From positions 1,922,001-1,986,000 of the forward strand of contig OZ241742.1 in the NCBI GenBank assembly GCA_965200955.1: a stretch of DNA of 64,000 nucleotides, read 5' to 3'. The position numbers and the translations under genes were made by a program. Shown piece by piece: positions 18,801 through 27,014 of this stretch (position 1 is its first letter; the number at the start of each line of letters is the position of its first letter). The notes below the pieces were generated by a model that was given only the letters and a program-made list of their open reading frames with translations, did no database searches and was not told the DNA's origin. This stretch comes from Bin80 sp026708685 (lineage in GTDB: Bacteria; Bacteroidota; Rhodothermia; Rhodothermales; Bin80).

Positions 18801-19061
18801 TACCCAAATCCGTTTCGAACATCTACAAATCTGGTATTTGATCTTCCGTGGCCTGCACAGGTGCAGGTAGATGTTACGGACATGACAGGACGACGTTTGG
18901 TCGCGACCCCGTCGGTATATCTGAGTGCAGGGTGGGGACAGGAAATAGAACTGAGCGAGTTGAGATTACCTTCCGGTCCATATCTGTATCGGATTCAAGC
19001 AACTTCCTTAGACCAAAAATCTTCTACAGTCTATTTTGGACACTTTATAAGTGTCCACTAG
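15804..19061 (+). CDS. Giant secreted T9SS protein 1: 5 FnIII, Calx-beta, 3 Ig-like, sorting domain
   Basis: 1085 residues from ATG 15804; a TTG at 15780 is in frame, but the third paralogue starts at the ATG-equivalent position. Order: signal peptide about 1-20; low-complexity linker with the C9 run at codons 27-30; five fibronectin type III domains from about 90 to 590, each with the WTAP...ISGYR...HTGL...YRVRAINS pattern; a Calx-beta domain about 595-705 (SSQVNEATATATIEL ... LTIVDDDD); three He_PIG-type Ig-like domains about 710-980 (YRLTRDLPAGLTYDG, SGTP); and a C-terminal type IX sorting domain from about 995 (SNYPNPF). It should be exported through the inner membrane and then through the T9SS to the surface, as adhesin or matrix protein. 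FnIII repeats 3 and 4 are nearly identical at DNA level. No enzymatic domain seen. Confidence 0.85.
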   Translation: MNVISFFMFFGLISSVWTDSPHGYSATPPQFLERDLLIHSFDAIPDSVLQHGESISTNAISDEIHFYESASHSSLTDPDMDHEFLVSTLNENTQQGVPPDPPHSLTAQADGSSSIKLSWEAPTINAGIITYRIQASPDGNTGWTRIGTVVNTFTTYEDTGLDPCTTKYYRVISRGFAEESSPSNVAHATTSGCATVPDAPTSLTATASGQNAIMLSWTAPASDGGAAISGYQVVTSADGGTNYSQIVTGWGSTSITHSGLSAGSARHYRVRAINSEGYSAWSNTANATTDAATVTFPDPPTSLTATASGQTIINLSWTAPASDGGAAISGYRIDVSTDGGTNFSQLAASHSTTSYSHTGLTAGTARHYRVRAMNSEGNSAWSNTANATTDAATATSPDAPTSLTATASGQTIINLNWTAPASDGGAAISGYRIDVSTNGGSSFSQLVASHSTTSYSHTGLTAGTARHYRVRAINSIGNSGWSNTANATTATSTATAPDAPTALTATADGQTTIDLSWTAPVNTGGVTLTGYRLEWSPNGNDSWEELSRTTATSDSHTGLTQGIPYYYRVYAINSVGDSPPSNVADATITPETSTSVEVSFDQTSSQVNEATATATIELNANPAPSSAITIAYSLGGTATQTADYTVQGSGSISLAANMTSVNLSIEIINDDDDESDETLSVTLTSGVGYTIGSQNVHTLTIVDDDDTDMVPLSFANSAENHSFFVGIPIDDVVLSKAVGGTPPYRYRLTRDLPAGLTYDGATQTISGTPSESLPETVFIHRVTDAADNSAIQTFLIEVIAPKDLIFVGSVDDQIYPINQPISDLVLPSAMGGVEPYLYSITPDPPRGISFDAEAHTLSGTPLEVTESQLYTYTVEDRAQATSQLEIRMEVYTITFSQTVANQSYSRDQAIDPLTLPAVIGGVPPIEYTLKELPTGLQFDGLTRMIIGTPTEIIPLTSLTYKAVDDNGAQDSLRFSIEVVSPVHTQQNAAIPQQFRGYSNYPNPFRTSTNLVFDLPWPAQVQVDVTDMTGRRLVATPSVYLSAGWGQEIELSELRLPSGPYLYRIQATSLDQKSSTVYFGHFISVH
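15883..15891. repeat. Homopolymer C9, candidate phase switch of giant protein 1
   Basis: Nine C in codons 27-30, followed by AATTTTTAG. In the present frame it encodes TPPQFLE. Eight C gives a TAG stop after 31 residues, and ten C gives TGA after 34 residues. Confidence 0.9.
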
Positions 19062-19126
19062 CTTTGATAGGATGTGAAGAGAATCGTATCCTACCATCTT
19101 GATTTGACCTAGGAAAATTCATGAAA

Positions 19127-19790
19127 AATCACTGAATGAGATAACTGAGGTGATAGAATCTGAACCCTCTTTACCATAACAGTGAGTAGACACGCATCGT
19201 TTTGAAACACATCCGTTTGGATATGTGCGTCCATTTTTCATAAATGGGTATCAAGTGCACAATCAGTGTTTATTGCTGTTGAATTTTTACAACAATTGAT
19301 GTTGATAAATCTATCATGCCAAGAGTTCTTTTGGCGCGTTTTCTAGATAGTCATTATACTCAATATAGGACATTGCTGGAAAACATTCTTCATCCATCTC
19401 CTCAAGTTTGAGGTGCATGAGAGCAATAAAATCACCTATCTTTTGAGTACCCAATCGTCCAGGAGAACTGTAGACAAAAGATATTCTGAGATAGTCGGGA
19501 TCTTCAAAAAAACGAGGTTTACGAACCCGAATCAGCTCAAGTTTGGCGTTTTTGTAATATTCCTCAAAAGCATTCTTGAAGAAAAGCTCCATCTCGTCAA
19601 GCGGCTCGCTTACTTTCTTGAAGCGAAGATGTTCAATGGCGGAGGATGTTGATATGTTGTACAGAAAATAATCCGTTTTACGGTTATAACTCCAAGTTGA
19701 GTATCGTTTCAAAAAAGAATTATCTAACGTAGCGTTGAAGGAGCTCAATCCCCAAATAGTAAATAAATACGATCTGTATTAAATTACAAG
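19127..19790. repeat. Duplication unit, upstream part, copy 2 (before the IS)
   Basis: This is the counterpart of 14936-15599. It ends exactly at ACAAG (19786-19790), where the IS1380-like element begins; the homology resumes at 21813, after the element. Confidence 0.9.
19314..19748 (-). CDS. Uncharacterised small protein paired with the giant T9SS gene
   Basis: 144 residues if the TTG at 19746-19748 is the start; the next ATG is too far in to be credible, and the TTG is conserved in the broken copy. The protein is charged, with an aromatic-rich C-terminal half (KPRFFEDPDYLRISFVYSS) and a mixed helix/strand look, no signal peptide and no membrane segment, so probably cytoplasmic. I do not recognise a family. 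It points away from the giant gene and has been duplicated with it; the other copy has decayed, which means one copy suffices. It could be a regulator or a cytoplasmic partner of the adhesin, or an independent gene that was simply co-duplicated. Confidence 0.6.
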   Translation of the reverse strand: MSSFNATLDNSFLKRYSTWSYNRKTDYFLYNISTSSAIEHLRFKKVSEPLDEMELFFKNAFEEYYKNAKLELIRVRKPRFFEDPDYLRISFVYSSPGRLGTQKIGDFIALMHLKLEEMDEECFPAMSYIEYNDYLENAPKELLA

Positions 19791-21812
19791 CCCATAATAT
19801 TCATGACCACCGCAAGATCCTTCAAAATTCCATGATTTGCCACAAATGTTTTGAGATTTCCCCCAAAGTAGTGCTAAAGTAGTGGAATGTTTGGACGCAA
19901 TCGATCAAATTTGGAGAATGTTCACCTATTTTGGGTTGAATAAAGGCCTTTTTTACCGTGATTCGTATCGCATGGACATACCTCTGCCATGCAACGCATT
20001 TCCGTGCTCACCAACCGTCCTAAAAAGACCTCAAAGGAGGGAGTTTAGAAGCTTGGCAACTCGTGCCATTCTAACGTTCCGAAGTGTTCCCAGAGCCGCT
20101 TCCAAGCTTCTACGGCAGATTGGGAAATGCGGAATCGGATGTAACGCCCATGACGAGCCATCATCGCCCCGACTTTCAGAACTTGTTCTCTGAAGGTGCG
20201 AATATGCATGTGAGGTTCTTCCTCAGTAGTCTGGGTTTCATCGGGTAAGGTGCAGGCTTCGGTGGATCCCTCTACGTCAAGGGAAGACCATTGCGTGTCT
20301 CTCACGGATGCAGGTACCTGCGTAGACGCTTCCATCGTTTCTAGTTCCTGATCGGGTGCACTGTGCAAGATGCAACGAGCGATATGCATGAGCTGATAGA
20401 CCAGCATGTAAAGCAGTAAACGCACCGCATTCTCCATGCCAACCTCATCATCGTCTACAGGAACGCTCTCCTCTATCACGGGAAGTGCCTTGCCCCTATA
20501 ATGACTCTTCTTGCGTGGGGAAGACGGAAAGGCAAATTTACACGCCGCTTTCATCTCTCCCTGATGCAACTCTGCTTTGCCGCGTTGACGATACAGCTTC
20601 GCGATCTCTTCGCCTGAAAAATCGGACGGATCAAGACTCGTTACTAAAAAGTACGATCCATCGAAAATCTCCTGTGGGCGTGGTCGGATCACTAAAATCA
20701 CCCGACGTGGATGGCTCCATTTGTCCGCTTTATACACCAACTCAATATAGCGGACCGTATCTTCTCTACAATCATGGAGATAAGGTGCTGCCATCTGATT
20801 CAATCGCTTATTGCGTGCCACACGCATGATATAGTCTATGCAATTCCAGGGGTGCACAGGTCTGCTCCCCATTAAAGCCCGCATCTAAACGAAGAATCAC
20901 TTGATCTGCAATGAGTTGTTTTACCTTCAAAGCGATCTTCACAATGAAGTTGGGGAAGCCTTTGGTTTCTGGATCCGTGCCTGGACGTAAGCGTGCTCCA
21001 AGTACATCTCCCGTCTCCCCGTTGGAGATAATCTGGGGAAGAAATCCATTCTGGTTATAATGTCCATTGTACTTCGCTCCCTGTTGATTGCCGTGGGCTT
21101 CCACCGCCATGGAATCCGCATCAAGGATGGCAACCGCCTGACGCTGTGCACCATTGCGTACCCACATATGCTCAAGTCCTAACTTCAAAATCGCTTTGCT
21201 GAGGCGAGCGTAGTTCTTCGCGGTACTGAGAAGCGCCAGCAGTCTTGACATCGTCGGTTGCGATGCCAGTTGAACGTCGGGGTCGGTGACAGTACAGCCT
21301 CGCTTGGTCTGGCAGGATGCCTTGAAAGCTGGATCGTCCTTGACGCGGTTGGACTGGAGCATACCCCAGCCTTGAGCCAACATCAGGATACATTGGATCA
21401 GCAATTGGGCCAACGAATGTGTGATCCGATTCTGATCCCGAGGATCATACAGACCAGAAACCAGAAAAGAAATGATTCCCGTCTTATCAAGGATGGAGCG
21501 CATCGCAATCGCCCCCATATCGGAGGTCGTGTGATTTTCTGTGTCTTCTACCACCTCTATAGAGTAGTTGAAGGTAGGCTTTAAGTTGAGCTTTGGTGGT
21601 GGTTTGAGCTTCATAAGAGTATCACCAAATGGGTGAAATAAGTTTCTGAAAAAAGAAAGTCACCAACTCCATGGATCTCTAGATAAAAACCGTACGTTTT
21701 ATCCGCGAAAATCCCACTGGAATGGGCTTAGGAGCAGTATACCAGGATTTCAGAAAAAAGCTCCAATGGGGTGAAATTAATTTTAAAACTCAATCATCGT
21801 GAATATTATGGG
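19791..21812 (-). mobile_element. IS1380-like insertion sequence with 5-bp target duplication
   Basis: Inverted ends CCCATAATATTCA at 19791 and its inverse ending at 21812. The flanking ACAAG is present on both sides (19786-19790 and 21813-21817), and the uninterrupted site (ATTACAAGAGG) is still present in the first duplication unit near 15599. This gives a direct before-and-after picture. The element separates the small gene from the promoter region of giant protein 2. Size 2022 bp. The insertion is younger than the duplication. Confidence 0.92.
20045..21614 (-). pseudogene. IS1380-like transposase, split by one frameshift
   Basis: The two frames, 20808-21614 and 20045-20884, overlap and join near 20845 to make one IS1380-type transposase of about 520 residues. 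Family landmarks run across the break: ILDADSM (first Asp), RLDAGFN (second Asp) in the first frame, then CIDYIMRVARNKRL, and RQRGKAELHQGEMKAA (Glu) in the second. A single extra base in the GAATTGC region explains the shift. IS1380 transposases are normally one uninterrupted gene, so the copy is probably dead, although a sequencing error or programmed slippage cannot be excluded. The C-terminal part holds an acidic insertion of about 80 residues not usual for the family. Confidence 0.85.
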
Positions 21813-21920
21813 ACAAGAGGTTCGTAAGTTTGCAACTCTTTACGCTTAACGTATGATCAAGATATGTGCACGCAAAGTAACCTTTTAAAAGAGTCTCTTT
21901 TTTATTGTTTTGTAAATCCT

Positions 21921-21928
21921 TATATTTG
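21921..21928 (+). promoter_or_regulatory. Possible -7 element (TATATTTG), second copy
   Basis: Same element and position as at 15702-15709 relative to the downstream gene, and retained after the IS insertion, so giant protein 2 probably keeps its own promoter. Confidence 0.3.
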
Positions 21929-22022
21929 AATCGTAAATATGCATGATCAGGTTGCACTCAATATGTGGATTGATCCTGTGAGTTTATGAAATTTCCGTTT
22001 GCCTTCAAGATATTTTTTGAAA

Positions 22023-25000
22023 ATGAATGTTATCAGTTTCTTCATGTTCTTTGGTCTGATTTCCAGTGTATGGACTGATTCACCCCATGGATATTCTGCT
22101 ACCCCCCCCCAATTTTTAGAACGTGATCTCTTGATCCATTCGTTTGATGCGATTCCCGATTCGGTATTACAGCCTGGGGAATCTATTTCAACGAATGCGA
22201 TTTCTGACGAAATACATTTTTATGAATCTGCATCACACTCATCACTAACGGATCCAGATATGGATCATGAATTTCTTGTTTCCACTTTGAATGAGAACAC
22301 ACAACAAGGAGTACCGCCCGACCCACCACATTCACTCACTGCACAAGCAGATGGATCATCATCAATTAAGCTGTCATGGGAAACCCCAACTATCCATCTG
22401 AACATTATTCAATACCGAATTGAGGCATCCTCCGATGGGAACACAGGTTGGACGCGAATTGCTAGTGTAATCCGTGCCACCACAACTTACGAAGATACTG
22501 GACTTGATCCATGTACAACAAAATACTACCGGGTGATTTCTAGTGGTTTTAATGAGGTGAGTTCTCCGTCCAATGTGGCCCAAGCTACGACCTCCGGATG
22601 TACCACCGTCCCTGATGCACCAACTTCACTCACTGCAACTGCATCTGGAAATAACATTAATCTGTCTTGGACAGCCCCTGAGAGCGACGGGGGGACAGCC
22701 CTCTGGCATTATAATATCATTTTTTCCGATGATGGGGGCAGGGTCGACTCAGATTGGACGTCACTTAATATTATTAATGCTACTGCCACAGCGTACGCAG
22801 ATCTTGGACTCCCCCCAGGTCATACACGACACTACCTTGTGAGAGCTACTAATTCTGTTGGTTCTGGACCGTATTCCAATGTGGCCCACGCTACAACTGC
22901 AGCCACTGCCCCAAGTGCACCCACTAGACTCACGGCAACCGCAGATGGACAAACGATCATCAACCTTAGTTGGAGAGCTCCGATTAGTGATGGCGGTGCG
23001 GCTATCAGCGGCTATCGGATTGAAGTGTCTACAGATGGGGGATCAAGTTTTGATGAACTGGTGGCAAGTCATAGCACGACCACCTACTCCCACACTGGCT
23101 TGACCGCTGGCTCTGCCCGTCACTACCGGGTGCGTGCAATCAACTCAGTAGGCAATAGTGTATGGTCCAGTACAGCCAATGCCACGACCGCTCCAGCCAC
23201 TGCCACCGCCCCTGGTACACCAACTTCGCTCACTGCAACTGCCTCTGGGCAGACGATCATCAACCTAAGTTGGACTGCCCCTGCAAGTGACGGCGGTGCG
23301 GCCATCAGCGGCTATCGGATTGATGTGTCCACAGACGGGGGAACGAATTTCTCTCAACTTGCTGCAAGTCATAGCACGACCAGCTATTCCCACACTGGCT
23401 TGACCGCTGGCACTGCCCGTCACTACCGGGTGCGTGCCATCAACTCAGTAGGCAATAGTGCTTGGTCCAGTACAGCCAATGCCACGACCGCTCCAGCCAC
23501 TGCCACCGCCCCTGGTACACCAACTTCGCTCACTGCAACTGCTTCTGGACAAACGATCATCAACCTGAGTTGGACCGCTCCCGCAAGTGACGGCGGAGCA
23601 GCCATCAGCGGCTACCAGATTGATGTATCTACAAATGGGGGATCAAGTTTCTCTCAGCTGGTGGCAAGTCATAGCACGACCAGCTATTCCCACACTGGCT
23701 TGACCGCTGGCACTGCCCGTCACTACCGGGTGCGTGCCATCAACTCAATAGGCAATAGTGGATGGTCCAATACAGCGAATGCCACAACCGCTACATCCAC
23801 TGCTACTGCCCCTGACGCACCAACTGCACTCACTGCAACTGCAGATGGACAAACGACCATTGACCTAAGTTGGACGGCACCAGTGAACACGGGAGGCGTT
23901 ACTCTTACAGGATATAGACTTGAATGGTCTCCAAATGGAAACGATTCTTGGGAAGAATTGTCAAGGACTACTGCGACATCCGATTCCCATACAGGTTTGA
24001 CGCAAGGGATTCCGTACTATTACCGCGTTTATGCTATCAACTCGGTGGGCGACAGTCCTCCATCCAATGTAGCCGATGCGACCATTACCCCTGAAACATC
24101 CACCTCAGTAGAGGTTTCGTTTGATCAGACCTCTTCGCAGGTCAATGAAGCCACAGCAACGGCAACCATTGAGTTGAATGCGAATCCAGCCCCCTCCAGT
24201 GCCATCACGATCGCCTACAGTTTGGGAGGGACAGCGACTCAAACTGCAGATTATACGGTCCAAGGATCTGGCTCCATCAGTCTGGCCGCCAATATGACTT
24301 CGGTCAACCTCTCCATAGAGATCATCAATGATGACGACGACGAATCTGATGAGACGTTGAGCGTAACTCTGACCAGCGGTGTAGGATATACTATAGGAAG
24401 TCAAAATGTTCACACACTGACTATTGTTGATGATGATGACACTGATGTGGTGCCATTATCATTTGCAAATTCGGCTGAAAATCACTCTTTTTTTGTGGGA
24501 ATCCCCATTGATGATGTAGTGCTTTCAAAGGCTGTAGGCGGTACTCCACCCTATCGGTATAGGCTCACCCGCGACCTGCCTGCAGGACTCACCTATGACG
24601 GTGCCACTCAAACCATCTCTGGAACTCCCTCAGAAAGCCTGCCCGAAACCGTCTTTATCCATCGAGTCACTGATGCGGCTGATAATTCGGCCATACAAAC
24701 CTTTCTCATCGAGGTCATCGCACCAAAGGATTTGATCTTTGTGGGCTCAGTGGATAACCAGATCTATCCAATCAATCAACCCATCGCTGATCTTGTCCTA
24801 CCCAGCGCAATGGGAGGGGTTGAACCGTATCTTTACAGCATCACCCCTGATCCTCCCCGCGGAATCAGCTTTGATGCCGAGGCCCATACCCTGAGTGGAA
24901 CGCCACTGGAAGTCACCGAGTCCCAGCTCTATACCTATACCGTAGAAGATCGTGCACAAGCAACCAGTCAACTGGAGATTCGTATGGAAGTGTACACGAT

Positions 25001-25580
25001 CACCTTTAGCCAAACCGTTGCCAATCAATCTTATTCACGAGATCAAGCCATTGATCCATTAACCCTTCCAGCGGTCATAGGAGGAGTGCCTCCTATAGAG
25101 TATACCCTGAAGGAACTACCAACGGGACTTCAATTTGATGGCCTGACGCGTATGATCATGGGAACGCCTACGGAGATCATCCCATTGACATCGCTCACGT
25201 ATAAAGCAGTAGATGACAACGGGGCACAGGACAGTCTTCTCTTCAGTATTGAAGTCGTGTCTCCTGTACATACAGAACAAAGTTCTGCAATACCACAAGA
25301 ATTTCTGGGATATTCGAATTACCCCAACCCGTTCAGTAATTCCACGAATCTGGTCTTTGATCTTCCATGGCCTGCACTGGTGCAGGTGGATGTTATCGAT
25401 GTAATGGGGCGGCTCGTAATTGCGATTCCGTCGGTGTATCTGAGTGCAGGATGGGGACAGGAAATAGAACTGACCGAGTTAAAATTGCCTTCGGGACCTT
25501 ATCTGTATCGGATTCATGCTACATCTCTGGACGAAAAATCTTCCACCGTCCATGTCGGATACTTTATGAGTGTCAAATAA
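22023..25580 (+). CDS. Giant secreted T9SS protein 2: 6 FnIII, Calx-beta, 3 Ig-like, sorting domain
   Basis: 1185 residues from ATG 22023; the in-frame TTG at 21999 is less likely. Layout as in protein 1, with one extra FnIII domain: signal peptide, C9 linker, six FnIII domains to about 690, Calx-beta about 695-805, three He_PIG-like domains about 810-1085, and a T9SS sorting domain from about 1095 (SNYPNPF). FnIII 2 (ending PYSNVAHATT) is the most different from the others. From the third FnIII repeat through the Ig-like domains the DNA is almost identical to protein 1, while the sorting domain differs clearly, with several replacements in about 100 residues. Predicted to be surface-exposed after T9SS export. 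Confidence 0.85.
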   Translation: MNVISFFMFFGLISSVWTDSPHGYSATPPQFLERDLLIHSFDAIPDSVLQPGESISTNAISDEIHFYESASHSSLTDPDMDHEFLVSTLNENTQQGVPPDPPHSLTAQADGSSSIKLSWETPTIHLNIIQYRIEASSDGNTGWTRIASVIRATTTYEDTGLDPCTTKYYRVISSGFNEVSSPSNVAQATTSGCTTVPDAPTSLTATASGNNINLSWTAPESDGGTALWHYNIIFSDDGGRVDSDWTSLNIINATATAYADLGLPPGHTRHYLVRATNSVGSGPYSNVAHATTAATAPSAPTRLTATADGQTIINLSWRAPISDGGAAISGYRIEVSTDGGSSFDELVASHSTTTYSHTGLTAGSARHYRVRAINSVGNSVWSSTANATTAPATATAPGTPTSLTATASGQTIINLSWTAPASDGGAAISGYRIDVSTDGGTNFSQLAASHSTTSYSHTGLTAGTARHYRVRAINSVGNSAWSSTANATTAPATATAPGTPTSLTATASGQTIINLSWTAPASDGGAAISGYQIDVSTNGGSSFSQLVASHSTTSYSHTGLTAGTARHYRVRAINSIGNSGWSNTANATTATSTATAPDAPTALTATADGQTTIDLSWTAPVNTGGVTLTGYRLEWSPNGNDSWEELSRTTATSDSHTGLTQGIPYYYRVYAINSVGDSPPSNVADATITPETSTSVEVSFDQTSSQVNEATATATIELNANPAPSSAITIAYSLGGTATQTADYTVQGSGSISLAANMTSVNLSIEIINDDDDESDETLSVTLTSGVGYTIGSQNVHTLTIVDDDDTDVVPLSFANSAENHSFFVGIPIDDVVLSKAVGGTPPYRYRLTRDLPAGLTYDGATQTISGTPSESLPETVFIHRVTDAADNSAIQTFLIEVIAPKDLIFVGSVDNQIYPINQPIADLVLPSAMGGVEPYLYSITPDPPRGISFDAEAHTLSGTPLEVTESQLYTYTVEDRAQATSQLEIRMEVYTITFSQTVANQSYSRDQAIDPLTLPAVIGGVPPIEYTLKELPTGLQFDGLTRMIMGTPTEIIPLTSLTYKAVDDNGAQDSLLFSIEVVSPVHTEQSSAIPQEFLGYSNYPNPFSNSTNLVFDLPWPALVQVDVIDVMGRLVIAIPSVYLSAGWGQEIELTELKLPSGPYLYRIHATSLDEKSSTVHVGYFMSVK
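22102..22110. repeat. Homopolymer C9, candidate phase switch of giant protein 2
   Basis: Identical context to the run in protein 1, codons 27-30. One base lost gives TAG, one base gained gives TGA, both within a few codons. Confidence 0.9.
23180..25240. repeat. Long near-identical segment shared by giant genes 1 and 2
   Basis: It corresponds to about 16700-18720 in gene 1 and covers the last FnIII domains, the Calx-beta and the Ig-like domains, with only scattered base differences. Within it, FnIII units of roughly 300 bp are also near-identical to each other. Confidence 0.85.
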
Positions 25581-26435
25581 TACATGGGAGGCGGATGCGA
25601 GCTCGCCAGATAGCATCTCATGATCTAATATCACCCGTGAAGATTCAAAGTAGAATCATCATTATGCTCTGTTTTTGGGAACGATTTTAGAGTGCAGATT
25701 CCATTGGGGAAGTTTCCCAGATCATATCAATCCACGCAGATCATTACTGCACTGACGTATCAATTTCGAAATGATCATCCCTGAGGAATGCTCTAACATG
25801 CGGCTATCATGAGCCAGTCTATCTGGAGAACACATAAAGGTTGAGTGTGCATGATCTGAGTCGTTCAAGTGCAGATGTATATAAAAAGATGATCCAGACC
25901 TACACCTCTTTCAGCACTCTTGTTTCCGTACTCAATCGACGAGATTCCGTTGCTCTAAATCATTCTCACAGACATTTTTCATCAATCATTCTTACGCTTT
26001 GTAAGTAAAACGGAGTGGAACCGTGATTCTGTTTGCCTCGGATGGACTAGATGATATCTATTGAAGAAAATCACTTCATTTTGATTCCAGTGATGTTCAT
26101 ATTGGCTCTTCATGGCCATCATCACTGATTTGTTCTTGAGGTACTGGTTTGTAGGATCGGTCGGTAGATGTCAGTAATCAACTTGATCCATTTCGTGTTT
26201 AAGTTTGCAATACAGATAGATGATGACTGAGACGATTGATCTCCTTACATGAATGGTGTGTGTAATCATAGTAGGCCAACATTGCACTATTCTCTCCACT
26301 TCTGAACATCGTCTGCGTCTACATTTGTTTCTATTACCTGTGCATAACTGAATTTTAATCGTTTGAATGTGATCACCACTGTCTATCAGTGGAATGGTGA
26401 TCATCATTCGTGAATTGACCAATGCTTTATTTGTT
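25581..26435. other. Intergenic, about 855 bp, no gene recognised
   Basis: AT-rich sequence with only short, unconvincing frames on both strands. I see no RNA gene, no repeat and no clear terminator. It may hold the 3' untranslated part of the giant gene and the promoter of bioY, or a gene decayed beyond recognition. Confidence 0.45.
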
Positions 26436-27005
26436 ATGACTTACCATTCATCTTCCACTTCTAAGATAGAGGCGTTAACACCTGAACATGCCTCTGTGCT
26501 TGTCCAAGTTCTCACCATCGTTCTGTTCGCAACGATGACCGCGATAGGTGCACAAATTCGAATCTATGTGTGGGAAATCCCCTTGACCTTACAGACTCTA
26601 TTTGTCTATGGAAGTGGTCTCATCCTCGGAGCACGTAATGGTTTTCTATCGATGACACTGTACTTGTTGATGGGGTTATTTTTCCCCGTCTATGCGGGTA
26701 GTGGTCACGGATTCACTTACTTGATGAGCTCTGTTAGTGCGGGGTATTTATTTGGCATGCCCCTTTCTGCATATGTGATTGGGATGATTGGAAAACGTAC
26801 ATCATCGGTTCTTGGTGGAATTCTATCGGTTCTTGCGGGCTCTGTTGTGCTTTTTACATGTGGTGTCGTTTGGTTGCACTATGCTGCTTCTCATGCCAGC
26901 TGGTGGATGTCTATTGAGGTGGGTTGGCTTCGATTTGTTGCTATTGATGCAGTTAAAGTTCTAATGGTGTCTCTAACGTATAGTGGGTTACGACGCTGGT
27001 TGTAA
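26436..27005 (+). CDS. bioY: BioY-type biotin transporter component
   Basis: 189 residues from ATG 26436; an ATG at 26394 would add 14 residues of unlikely sequence. About five to six membrane segments. The family signature around GAQIRIYVWEIPLTLQTLF, then the GLILGARNG loop and LLMGLFFPVY, is clear. BioY is the substrate-binding S component of ECF biotin uptake and can work alone or with an energising module; no bioM or bioN is near. It follows an 855-bp non-coding stretch and is 9 bp upstream of the TPR gene, so the two are probably co-transcribed. Biotin is needed by AccB, encoded near the right end of the window. Confidence 0.88.
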   Translation: MTYHSSSTSKIEALTPEHASVLVQVLTIVLFATMTAIGAQIRIYVWEIPLTLQTLFVYGSGLILGARNGFLSMTLYLLMGLFFPVYAGSGHGFTYLMSSVSAGYLFGMPLSAYVIGMIGKRTSSVLGGILSVLAGSVVLFTCGVVWLHYAASHASWWMSIEVGWLRFVAIDAVKVLMVSLTYSGLRRWL

Positions 27006-27014
27006 CCAGATCTG

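Larger units (their letters stand above)
21818..22370. repeat. Duplication unit, promoter and 5' part, copy 2
   Basis: Nearly identical to 15600-16155: the promoter region, signal peptide, C9 run and the start of the first FnIII domain. The homology then weakens within FnIII 1 and 2 and resumes from about 23200. Confidence 0.9.
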
